A stretch of DNA of 46,426 nt, taken from Acidimicrobiaceae bacterium. GTDB lineage: Bacteria > Actinomycetota > Acidimicrobiia > Acidimicrobiales > Aldehydirespiratoraceae. Position numbers and translations under genes: made by a program. The notes beneath the pieces were generated by a model, which worked only from the letters and a program-made list of their open reading frames with translations, had not been told where the DNA came from and did not search any database. Of the stretch, positions 25,045 to 32,142 are shown one piece after another. Each line of letters opens with the position of its first letter. Position 1 is the first letter of the stretch. The stretch lies in the NCBI GenBank assembly GCA_028819505.1, contig JAPPLH010000024.1, positions 1-46,426 of the forward strand. Direction: 5' to 3'.

Positions 25045-25602
25045 ATGTCGATGCTGAAGAAGGCGATGATCTACCTCGGGCTCGGGCCCGACGAGCACTA
25101 CGAGAGCTACGAGGACCCGATTCGCTCGTCCCAGACCTCGGTCGCGGCGCCGGGCCGCTATCCGTCCGGCGCCGAGTCGGTCCCGGGCGCGGGAGTGTCG
25201 GTGGCCTCGGGTCCGGCCCCGGACAGCGCCGTGATGGGCCGGACGGTGCGGCCCATCAACGTGGTGCCGGCCGGCGACGGAGGGCAGATGGACGACCCCG
25301 ACGCCGACAGCTCGGTTCGAGTCGTGCACTCGGTGCCCTCCAAGGCGATGAAGCCCCACGCCGTCTCTCCCGACGCGTTCAACGACGCTCAGGAGATCGG
25401 GGACCGGTTCAAGTCGGGCCAGCCCGTGATCGTGAACCTTCAAACGGTCGACCGGGACCTGCGACGGCGCCTGGTGGACTTCTCCAGCGGACTCTGTTAC
25501 GCCATGGGCGGCAAGATGGACCGCGTCGCCGACCAGGTGTACCTGCTGACCCCCGCCGACGTGGAGGTGTCACGGGGTGTCGCCCGTCGCAAGCGCAGCT
25601 AG
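25045..25602 (+). CDS. sepF: Cell division protein SepF
   Basis: The product has 185 residues. The N-terminal amphipathic helix MSMLKKAMIYLGLG binds the membrane, and an acidic disordered linker follows. The SepF fold at about 95-180 has MKPHAVSPDAFNDAQEIGDRFKSGQPVIVNL, then LVDFSSGLCYAMGGKMDRVADQVYLLTP. It tethers FtsZ to the membrane in bacteria lacking FtsA. AAGGAG lies six bases before the ATG. A 61-bp gap with a TACAGT hexamer (25022) separates it from yggS, so it may have its own promoter. Confidence 0.95.
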   Translation: MSMLKKAMIYLGLGPDEHYESYEDPIRSSQTSVAAPGRYPSGAESVPGAGVSVASGPAPDSAVMGRTVRPINVVPAGDGGQMDDPDADSSVRVVHSVPSKAMKPHAVSPDAFNDAQEIGDRFKSGQPVIVNLQTVDRDLRRRLVDFSSGLCYAMGGKMDRVADQVYLLTPADVEVSRGVARRKRS

Positions 25603-25726
25603 CCGAGCCCCAGGCCCGAGCGCCGGCCCTCACGTCGCGGCGAACGGGAGCGGGGAGCCTGAGGCCGGGTTTGTGGGGCCGGGGCCCGAGCAGGCTGTGA
25701 GCGCGGCGAGCAGGATCGGGGAATAG

Positions 25727-25996
25727 GTGCTCTGGGTTCTCTGCCTGCTTCTGCAGTTCTATGTGCTCGCGATCTTCGGTCGCGTCCTGCTGAGCTGGTT
25801 CCCCCTCAACCCCGACGGCGCCATGGCCACCGTGACCGGGTTCCTCTACGCGGTGACCGACCCGGTCATGAAGCCGGTTCGGCGCATGCTGCCAGCGGCG
25901 CGGTTCGGGGGCATGGCCCTCGACTTCTCACCGGTGATCGTGATCTTCGGGATCTTCTTTCTCCAGCGGATCCTCAGGGCGTTCGGGATCTGCTAG
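25727..25996 (+). CDS. yggT: YggT family membrane protein
   Basis: The product has 89 residues with two membrane helices: the first at about 2-24 (VLCLLLQFYVLAIFGRVLLSWF) and the second at about 65-85 (LDFSPVIVIFGIFFLQRIL). LYAVTDPVMKPVRRMLP between them is the family hallmark. YggT proteins occur next to sepF and divIVA in many Gram-positive bacteria; in other lineages they have been linked to osmotic tolerance, but the mechanism is unknown. The start is GTG. The stop codon lies within the first unit of a three-fold 11-bp repeat. Confidence 0.85.
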   Translation: MLWVLCLLLQFYVLAIFGRVLLSWFPLNPDGAMATVTGFLYAVTDPVMKPVRRMLPAARFGGMALDFSPVIVIFGIFFLQRILRAFGIC

Positions 25997-26019
25997 CGAT
26001 CTGCTAGCGATCTGCTAGC
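25987..26019. repeat. Three exact 11-bp tandem repeats at the yggT stop
   Basis: GATCTGCTAGC occurs three times without a gap. The first unit supplies the last codons and stop TAG of yggT; the other two are non-coding. It is exact, so probably recent. Confidence 0.95.
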
Positions 26020-26193
26020 GGCCGGCGGCGAGCATCCGCCCGAGTGGTCCGTAGCGGGTTCATTGATCCGGACCGTCGACGGGTCCGAGCAGGTGAACGC
26101 GTCCGTCGTGCGGATCACGGTTTCTCCGACCTGCCACCAGCCCTGCCACTAGCATCCACCAACTGCGACGGCGCCCGTGGCATCATCGCCCGC

Positions 26194-27594
26194 ATGAACG
26201 CACTCAGCGACCTCGCCGCCGAGGTCAAGTTCCGGGAGCGGATGCGCGGCTACGACTACGAAGAGGTGGACAGCTACGTCAAGACGGTCAGCCGCGTGGC
26301 CGCTCAGGCCAGAGACCGAATCGCAGAACTCGAGCATCGCCTGGCTCAGTCCGAATCCCAGGACGGCAGCGACGAGGGGGTCGCCGAGATCCGCGAGACG
26401 CTGCTGCGCACGCTCGTCCTGGCGCAGCGCACCGCCGACTCGGCCGTCTCGGAGGCTCGGTCCGAAGCGCGATCGATAACCGACTCCGCCAAGGAGCGAG
26501 CCGCCAAGACCGTCTCCGAAGCCGAGACGGCGGCCAACGAGCGCCTGCGCTCCGCGGAGGAGCGCGCCGCCCGGATGCTGGCGGAGTCCGAGGAGAGCGG
26601 CCGGCTCATCATCTCCGAGGCCAAGCGGACCGCGGCGACCGAGCTGGCCGCCGAACGCGAGCAGGCCCAAGCCGAGTTGCGGGCACTCGAGGCCACCAGG
26701 GGCGAGATGGAGTCGGTCGTGGCGGAGATCGAGGCCAGGCTCGACAGCGAGCGGGACACGCTCCGCAGTCTCGCCGTCTCGTTCCAGTCCTTCGTCGAGA
26801 AGTTCGAGCCGGTCACCGGGATCGGCGTGGCCGCGGACGGGCCCGAGGCAGGTTGGAGCGCAGCCGCACCGGACGTCGACAGTGCGGTCATCGAGAGTGC
26901 CGTCATCGAGGCGGCCGGGGACGCAGGCAGCGCCGGCGAGACGGCCTCGTCGCGGCTCGTGCGCTCCGTGGCGGTCATCGAGGCGGCCGGGGACGCAGGC
27001 AGCGCCGGCGGTCACAGCGTCGCCGAGGACCGGCCCGACCCGCCTGCCGCCGCCGGCGACGGTCGAGCCGAGGAGGCCGGCGCCCCTGCTTGCGCCGCGG
27101 CCGATCCCGGGCCGCCCGGAGGGTCCGCCACCGGGTTCCTCCCGGACGGGGAGAGCGCCGCCCGGGAGCTTGGAGACGCCCCGGAGGATGTCCCGGCCCC
27201 GGAGGATGCCGCGGCCCCGCACGCCGCCGGCGCCGGCAGCGTGCCGGCGGTCGAGCGGGACGAAGCGGCGGGACACGGCCTGCCGGACGAGCGCGGGGTG
27301 CCCGGGAGCGACGGCGCCTCACCGGATGCGGTCCGCTTGCAGTCCGTCTCCGGCGGAAACGGCGCCGCCCGCCGGGAACGGGACGGCGCCCGCAGAGGCG
27401 ACGAGGCCGCTCCGGCCGGACCGGCGACCGTGCCCTTCGGAGTCGACAGCCCGGAACTCTTCGACGTGGACGCCGAGGAGGACGACGAGTTCATCGAACA
27501 ACTCCGGCAGGTCGTCAGCAGCGATGCGGCGCTGCCCGGCAGGGACGCCGCCATGGCCGCCTTCTTCGACCACGACGCCGGCTCCAAGGCCTAG
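26194..27594 (+). CDS. divIVA: DivIVA/Wag31-like polar growth or division scaffold
   Basis: The product has about 466 residues from ATG 26194. The DivIVA membrane-binding start is recognisable (VKFRERMRGYDYEEVDSYV, residues 10-28). A long coiled coil covers about 30-205, rich in Ala/Glu/Arg heptads. The second half is unusual: an acidic Ala/Pro/Gly-rich disordered region of some 220 residues with a duplicated AVIEAAGDAGSAG. It ends in a short acidic segment (LFDVDAEEDDEFIEQLRQVV) that looks structured. DivIVA homologues mark curved membrane and organise polar wall growth in actinobacteria. The frame is open upstream to 26044, but the ATG fits the family start. Confidence 0.85.
   Translation: MNALSDLAAEVKFRERMRGYDYEEVDSYVKTVSRVAAQARDRIAELEHRLAQSESQDGSDEGVAEIRETLLRTLVLAQRTADSAVSEARSEARSITDSAKERAAKTVSEAETAANERLRSAEERAARMLAESEESGRLIISEAKRTAATELAAEREQAQAELRALEATRGEMESVVAEIEARLDSERDTLRSLAVSFQSFVEKFEPVTGIGVAADGPEAGWSAAAPDVDSAVIESAVIEAAGDAGSAGETASSRLVRSVAVIEAAGDAGSAGGHSVAEDRPDPPAAAGDGRAEEAGAPACAAADPGPPGGSATGFLPDGESAARELGDAPEDVPAPEDAAAPHAAGAGSVPAVERDEAAGHGLPDERGVPGSDGASPDAVRLQSVSGGNGAARRERDGARRGDEAAPAGPATVPFGVDSPELFDVDAEEDDEFIEQLRQVVSSDAALPGRDAAMAAFFDHDAGSKA
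26902..27010. repeat. 37-bp direct repeat, 72-bp period, inside divIVA
   Basis: Bases 26902-26938 and 26974-27010 are identical and keep the reading frame, repeating VIEAAGDAGSAG. Unlike the similar-sized repeats, this one lies within a gene, in its disordered region. Confidence 0.92.
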
Positions 27595-27612
27595 AGGCGC
27601 GACCGCAGCGAC

Positions 27613-28047
27613 ATGGCCAAGTCCAAGAGCACGCAATCGGCGGGGTCGGGCGCCAAGAAGGCGGCCAAGCCGCGCTTCAAGCAGACGTTCCTGGACGAGA
27701 TGCGCCGCAAGCTGCTCAAGGAGCGGGCCAAGTACCTGCACTCGGCGGAGGAGTACCAGGCTGAAGCAGAGTCGCTGCTGGCGACGCGCGAGCCCGGCGA
27801 CGTGCAGTTCGACGAAGAGGGGGGCGAGGGCACCACCGTCGCGGTCGAGCGCGAGCGCGACCTCGCACTGTCGAGCCAAGCCCGCCACACCGTGAGCCAG
27901 ATCGACGCCGCCATGGAGCGCATCGAGAACGGCACATACGGCTACTGCATCACCTCGGGTGCGCCGATTCCGGTCGCCCGGCTCCGGGCCATCCCCTGGG
28001 CCGCCGAGCGCGTCGAGGTCAAGGCGGGCGGCCTAGGTCGCCGCTAG
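27613..28047 (+). CDS. DksA/TraR-like protein lacking the zinc cysteines
   Basis: The product has 144 residues. A basic N-terminal tail is followed by a coiled-coil hairpin (about 22-105: FLDEMRRKLLKERAKYLHSAEEYQAE, then SQIDAAMERI). The NGTYGYCITSGAPIPVARLRAIPWA segment is the place of the DksA zinc finger. Only one cysteine (Cys112) remains; the second is Ser115 and the distal CxxC pair is gone. The fold may persist without zinc, as I recall for some actinobacterial relatives. DksA-type proteins bind the RNA polymerase secondary channel, but that role is unproven for this branch. It follows divIVA by 18 bp and is probably cotranscribed with it. Confidence 0.75.
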   Translation: MAKSKSTQSAGSGAKKAAKPRFKQTFLDEMRRKLLKERAKYLHSAEEYQAEAESLLATREPGDVQFDEEGGEGTTVAVERERDLALSSQARHTVSQIDAAMERIENGTYGYCITSGAPIPVARLRAIPWAAERVEVKAGGLGRR

Positions 28048-28239
28048 TGGCATGTCGTGAGTACAGTTGCGGGACCCTGTAGTCCGTGGCGCGAGGTCGG
28101 AGACTTGGCAGGTCGCTCAACCAGACCCGTGACACACCGCTAGAGCGCCCGGACCCGTGACCGCCAGAGGCCGAGCGGATGAGCCGCCGAGATCGCGAGG
28201 CCCGCAGAGCGCTGAGCGAGGCCGTCGCCCGGGCGGCCC

Positions 28240-28788
28240 GTGAGCGCAGCGGGCAGGAGCCGGAAACACAAGGTCTCGCCCCAAGGCGGCAGCGACCCCT
28301 CCGGGCTGTCTGCCGGCACGGGCCCGGCCCACCGGCATGCTGCCAGAGCCGCGGTCCCGGCCGCGTTGGTGGTCGGGGCCGATCAACTCACCAAGTGGTG
28401 GGCGCTCCGGGCCCTGGACGACGGACGTGTCGTCGATCTCGTCTGGACGCTGCGGCTGCGCCTCGTCTTCAACACCGGGGCGGCCTTCAGCAGCTTCCAG
28501 GGACTCGGGCCGCTGCTCGGAATCGCCGCGGCGGCGATCGCGGCAGTGCTGCTGTTCAACCGGAGGCTGGGCGCCGACCGGTGGTCGGCCACGGCAGCCG
28601 GCTGCATCGCCGGGGGAGCGCTGGGCAACCTCGCCGACCGGCTGTTCAGGTCCAGCGACGGCTTCCTGGAGGGCGCGGTGGTCGATTTCATCGACGTCCA
28701 ATGGTGGCCGGTGTGGAACGTGGCCGACATGGGCGTCGTGCTCGGAGGTGTGGCGCTGTTCTGGCGCGCCTGGCGGCGAGCGGGATGA
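28240..28788 (+). CDS. lspA: Lipoprotein signal peptidase LspA
   Basis: The product has 182 residues from GTG 28240, with a 35-residue hydrophilic leader and four membrane helices. Family motifs are ADQLTKWWA (47-55), FNTGAAFS (77-84), and the two catalytic aspartates in GNLADRL (Asp133) and NVADMG (Asp163). It cleaves signal peptides of prolipoproteins in the membrane. The exact start is uncertain because no strong ribosome binding site precedes the GTG. Its stop overlaps an ATG that now opens only a 24-codon mini-ORF, created by duplication of the junction with rluD. Confidence 0.92.
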   Translation: MSAAGRSRKHKVSPQGGSDPSGLSAGTGPAHRHAARAAVPAALVVGADQLTKWWALRALDDGRVVDLVWTLRLRLVFNTGAAFSSFQGLGPLLGIAAAAIAAVLLFNRRLGADRWSATAAGCIAGGALGNLADRLFRSSDGFLEGAVVDFIDVQWWPVWNVADMGVVLGGVALFWRAWRRAG

Positions 28789-28884
28789 CTCCTGCGGGGG
28801 AGACCGTCGGCGCACGTCCAGGCCGCCGGGTTCGCGTCGGCGGCGGCCGAGCGGGATGACTCCTGCGGGGGAGACCGTCGGCGC
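28777..28884. repeat. 37-bp direct repeat, 71-bp period, at the lspA/rluD junction
   Basis: Bases 28777-28813 and 28848-28884 are identical. Each contains an ATG in the same surroundings. The first ATG (28785) overlaps the lspA stop but is now cut off from the synthase gene; the second (28856) starts rluD. Confidence 0.95.
28785..28859 (+). other. Duplication-derived 24-codon mini-ORF between lspA and rluD
   Basis: The ATG at 28785 overlaps the lspA stop by 4 bp. The frame runs 24 codons and its TGA overlaps the rluD ATG by 4 bp, so ribosomes could pass lspA to mini-ORF to rluD by coupled re-initiation. Its first eleven codons copy the rluD start. It probably has no function as a peptide but may preserve coupling. 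Confidence 0.6.
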
Positions 28885-29794
28885 CGCTCTCGACGGCCTC
28901 AGGCTCGACCGGGCGGTGGCGCTGGTGGCCGACGTGAGTCGCTCGGCGGCGGCCCGGCTGGTGGCCGAGGGCGGTGTGCGCCTCGACGGAGCGGTCATCA
29001 CCGCCGGCGCCCGGCGCGTCGCGGCCGGCGAAGCGCTGGCGGTGGACATCCAGCAGCGGGACGATCCGCTCCCGCGCCCTGATCCCGAGGTGGACTTCAC
29101 GACGGTCTTCGAGGATTCCCATGTGATCGTGGTGGACAAGCCCGCCGGCCGGGTCGTGCATCCCGGCGCGGGGCACGACCGAGGCACCCTCGTCAACGGA
29201 CTGCTGGCCCGCTACCCGGAGATCGCGGAGGTCGGCGACCCCTACCGGCCCGGGATCGTGCACCGGCTCGACCGGGCGACCTCCGGGCTCCTGGTGGTGG
29301 CCCGCACCGACCGGGCCCACCGGTCTCTCGTCGAGCAGATGCGACGCCGTCACCCCGAGCGCCTCTACTCCGCTCTGGTCAGGGGTCACCCTCAAGCCGA
29401 TGCGGGGGTTGTCGATGCCCGCGTGGGCCGGTCGAGCCGCAACCCGATGCGCATGACCGTGACCGACCGGGGCCGCCCGGCCCGGACCCATTACGAGGTT
29501 GAGCGGCGCTACGTCGAGCCGGCGCTGGTATGCCTGCTCACCTGCCGGCTGGAGACCGGACGCACCCACCAGATCAGGGTCCACCTCCAGGCCATCGGCC
29601 ACCACGTGGTCGGCGATCCGACCTACGGCGCGGGGCGCGGCGGCGACGCTCTCGGTCTGCGGCGCCCGTTCCTGCACGCCCGTTCCCTGTCGTTCAGCCA
29701 TCCCGTCGGCGGGCACGCAGTTCGGGCCGAGTCGCCCCTTCCCCCTGACCTGGCCGGGCTGCTCGACGCTCTCAGCCCCCTCGGCGACTGTTGA
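28856..29794 (+). CDS. rluD: Large-subunit rRNA pseudouridine synthase, RluD type
   Basis: The product has 312 residues. An S4 RNA-binding domain lies at about 13-62 (LDRAVALVADVSRSAAARLVAEGGV) and the catalytic domain follows. VVDKPAGRVVHPGAGH precedes HRLDRATSGLLVVA (136-149) with catalytic Asp139; LETGRTHQIRVHL and VVGDPTYG complete the signature. RluD-type enzymes modify uridines in helix 69 of 23S rRNA; other RluA-family targets are possible. It follows lspA as in many bacteria. The ATG lies in the second copy of a duplicated junction and overlaps the mini-ORF stop. Confidence 0.92.
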   Translation: MTPAGETVGAALDGLRLDRAVALVADVSRSAAARLVAEGGVRLDGAVITAGARRVAAGEALAVDIQQRDDPLPRPDPEVDFTTVFEDSHVIVVDKPAGRVVHPGAGHDRGTLVNGLLARYPEIAEVGDPYRPGIVHRLDRATSGLLVVARTDRAHRSLVEQMRRRHPERLYSALVRGHPQADAGVVDARVGRSSRNPMRMTVTDRGRPARTHYEVERRYVEPALVCLLTCRLETGRTHQIRVHLQAIGHHVVGDPTYGAGRGGDALGLRRPFLHARSLSFSHPVGGHAVRAESPLPPDLAGLLDALSPLGDC

Positions 29795-29849
29795 GCAAAG
29801 CCGGTTCCGCGCCGCATCCGAGCGTCTGACCTCGGGTTTCGTGATCCTG

Positions 29850-29861
29850 GAATCGCGATTC
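29850..29861. repeat. 12-bp perfect palindrome between convergent genes
   Basis: GAATCGCGATTC lies in the 95-bp gap between the rluD stop and the stop of the convergent channel gene. It has no loop or T-run, so it is a poor terminator; it could be a protein site or chance. Confidence 0.4.
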
Positions 29862-29889
29862 TGCGACTTGCTTCCAGCTCCCCCGGCGG

Positions 29890-31977
29890 CTAGCCGTACG
29901 CACCGAACCAGGCGTCGTGCAGGCGGCCGTAGACGCCGCTCTCCGCAAGGTCGAGCAGCGCGAGGTTGACTCGCTCGCGCAACTCGGCGTCGTGCTCGCT
30001 GAGAATGAGTCCGTACTGGACCCGCTGGAAGTCCGGCCCGACGGCAGACACTTCGCCGGCGCCCTCACGGGCTGCGTGGTACCGGAGAACCGGAGCGTCG
30101 AACACGACCGCTTCGACCCCGCCCTCCGACAGCAGCAGGTAGGCGTCGTCGACGCGGTCGACGACAACCGGCCCCACCCCGATCGAAGGAAGGTACGACT
30201 CGCCGGCGGAGTGGACCACGGTGGCGACCCGGCGACCGGGGAGGTCGTCCGGTCCCGAGATCTCCGATCGCAGCTCGCTGACGGCCAGCGACGAGGCGAT
30301 GGCCGCGGTGAAGCTGGCGAAGACCAGAGTCCCCAGCGCGATCCAGATGAGGGCGAGCACCCGCCCCCTGGTGCCGCGGGCCACCTTGTCGCCGTACCCG
30401 ACGGTGCTCATGGTCACCACCGACCAGTAGAAGGAGTCCCAGATGCCCTCGCGGTAGGGGACCGCGAAGTCGGGATTGTGCCGGCGCTCCAGCCACCAGA
30501 TCATGTGCGCGGCGACCAGCACCGCCAGCCCGAACACCACCAGCAGCCAGGGCAGGTCCGACGACGCGACGGCGCGGAAGAAAGACAGGATCCGGTCGTC
30601 GAGGCCCCGGGAGTCGTCGGAAGTGGTCAGGATGGTCAGGCCGGAGTCGAGGACGGGCACGGAGAAGTCGGCGACCTCCTCGCGCGCGCCGGTGATCGCT
30701 ACCCCGCCCAGCCCGACCTGCGCGGCGCCGCGGGCGATGTCGTCGATCTGTTTGGCGACCGTGTCGACGGCATGGATCTCCACTTCCATGCCGAGCTGCG
30801 CTCCGACCAGGCGCACGAGCTCCACCTCGAAGCCGCTGTAGGCGCGGTCCTCGTAGATCACGAACGGCGGCAGCGGGCGGGCCGCCACCCTGAGCGTTCC
30901 CGACGCGGCGGCGTCGCCGGCCTCGTCGTCGAGGGCTACCGCGTCGGGGTCGGCGGTCTCGATCCAGCGGGTGACCGCGGCCAGGTTGGCCTCGATCCAC
31001 TCCTCGGCGTGTCGCCGGATGTCCTGGGGGTCGCCGCCGAGCTGCACCATGCGGATGTTCTGGGCAGAGATGTCCTCCAGCGGGATCACCACCTGCTCCA
31101 GCAGCCGCCGCACCGATGGGTTGGCGTCCAGGAAATCGGAGTTGGCCACCACCCGTATGTCGTTGGGCGGCCAGCCGGTCTGGCATGGATCGTCCGCGCA
31201 CCCGTCTATCCCGGCGATGGCGGTGCGGTCCAGCGCGGCCGCCTGGTCCGGCGGCAGTGACGGGAACGGGACCTCGAGCCACACGGCGTCGCGCCCGGGG
31301 ACCAGCTCGCCGATCGTCCAGTTGGGGGTCCAAGTGTAGTACAGCACCGGCCGGCCGTCCCGGTAGCGGGCGATGGCCTCGGAGATGAGAGGCGAGTAGT
31401 CTCCCTGGACCTGCTCCACGGTTCCTGTGAGCCCGAAGGCGCTCAGGTGATGGTCGATCGTCGCGGCGCACGACCACCCGACCTCGCACCCGACCAGGTC
31501 GGCCCGGCCGTCGCCGTCATGGTCGAACAGCCCGGCGACGGCCGGGTCGGCGAGATCGCCGAGGTTCGTGATGCCGTGGGACCCGGCCGTGGCCGCGTCT
31601 ACGAAGTAGCCCTGGAGGGCGCCGTCGTCGACCTGCGTGCCCACGACCTCGACCGAGTCGACCCCCTCGAGGTAGGAGTCGTGCAGCGGGAACCACCCGC
31701 TGGCCCAGAGATCGACCTCTCCCGCGGCGACGGCCTCATAGAACTCCGGGTTGCCCATCGTCACCGGGCCGTCCACCCGGTAGCCGAGCCGCTCCAGCAG
31801 GAGCCTGTACACCTCTGCCTGGAACCAGCCGGTGTCCCAGGAGGGGCGGGCCATGCGAACCGCGGGCCTGTCGCCGGACGCGCCCTGCGCCGCCGCGGCG
31901 CCCCCCGGAACGGCCAGAATGAGCGCCGCGAGCACCACGACGGCGATTGAGGCTCGGCGCATGGGCGGCACCCGCAT
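29890..31977 (-). CDS. Betaine-type binding domain fused to a GluR0-like ligand-gated potassium channel
   Basis: The product has 695 residues. A signal peptide (about 1-30) is followed by an OpuAC/ProX-like domain (38-340) with Trp-rich elements WASGWFP (91-97), GCEVGWSC (163-170) and WTPNW (216-220) and a DHDGDGRAD loop. Next comes the first lobe of a second binding domain (361-455) with TLRVAARPLPPF and ITGAREEVADFS, where Arg432 matches the residue that holds an amino-acid carboxylate. A membrane helix (475-496) precedes a pore loop with selectivity filter TVGYG (525-529) and a second helix (538-562). The other lobe (571-692) has AVVFDAP (Asp627). Lobe-channel-lobe order is that of bacterial GluR0. 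No stop or frameshift separates the parts. The ATG at 31977 is the longest start; a second Met follows five codons later. Confidence 0.88.
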   Translation of the reverse strand: MRVPPMRRASIAVVVLAALILAVPGGAAAAQGASGDRPAVRMARPSWDTGWFQAEVYRLLLERLGYRVDGPVTMGNPEFYEAVAAGEVDLWASGWFPLHDSYLEGVDSVEVVGTQVDDGALQGYFVDAATAGSHGITNLGDLADPAVAGLFDHDGDGRADLVGCEVGWSCAATIDHHLSAFGLTGTVEQVQGDYSPLISEAIARYRDGRPVLYYTWTPNWTIGELVPGRDAVWLEVPFPSLPPDQAAALDRTAIAGIDGCADDPCQTGWPPNDIRVVANSDFLDANPSVRRLLEQVVIPLEDISAQNIRMVQLGGDPQDIRRHAEEWIEANLAAVTRWIETADPDAVALDDEAGDAAASGTLRVAARPLPPFVIYEDRAYSGFEVELVRLVGAQLGMEVEIHAVDTVAKQIDDIARGAAQVGLGGVAITGAREEVADFSVPVLDSGLTILTTSDDSRGLDDRILSFFRAVASSDLPWLLVVFGLAVLVAAHMIWWLERRHNPDFAVPYREGIWDSFYWSVVTMSTVGYGDKVARGTRGRVLALIWIALGTLVFASFTAAIASSLAVSELRSEISGPDDLPGRRVATVVHSAGESYLPSIGVGPVVVDRVDDAYLLLSEGGVEAVVFDAPVLRYHAAREGAGEVSAVGPDFQRVQYGLILSEHDAELRERVNLALLDLAESGVYGRLHDAWFGAYG

Positions 31978-32058
31978 AGACGTGGCTCAAGGCTAGCCGA
32001 AGACCGGGTCCCGCCGGAGCGGACTGCATGGAACCCGGCACGGCGCCGGCAGGTGTGC

Positions 32059-32064
32059 TAGGGT
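32059..32064 (+). promoter_or_regulatory. Possible -10 element for the BCCT operon
   Basis: TGTGCTAGGGT contains a TAGGGT hexamer, a common actinobacterial -10 form, 79 bp before the transporter start in the 165-bp divergent gap. I see no good -35. The same gap must also hold the promoter of the channel gene. Confidence 0.3.
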
Positions 32065-32142
32065 CGCGCCGCCTGGTTCCGCGGGGCGCCCGAGTGCGCC
32101 CGGCGTCCAGGTGCCCGACGAAGCGACCAGAAGGGGACCGCG

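Noticed and set aside
28777-28884. Repeat-spacer-repeat of CRISPR-like dimensions
   Set aside because: There are only two repeats per locus, the repeat differs at every locus, there are no cas genes, and the repeats are coding or span start codons.
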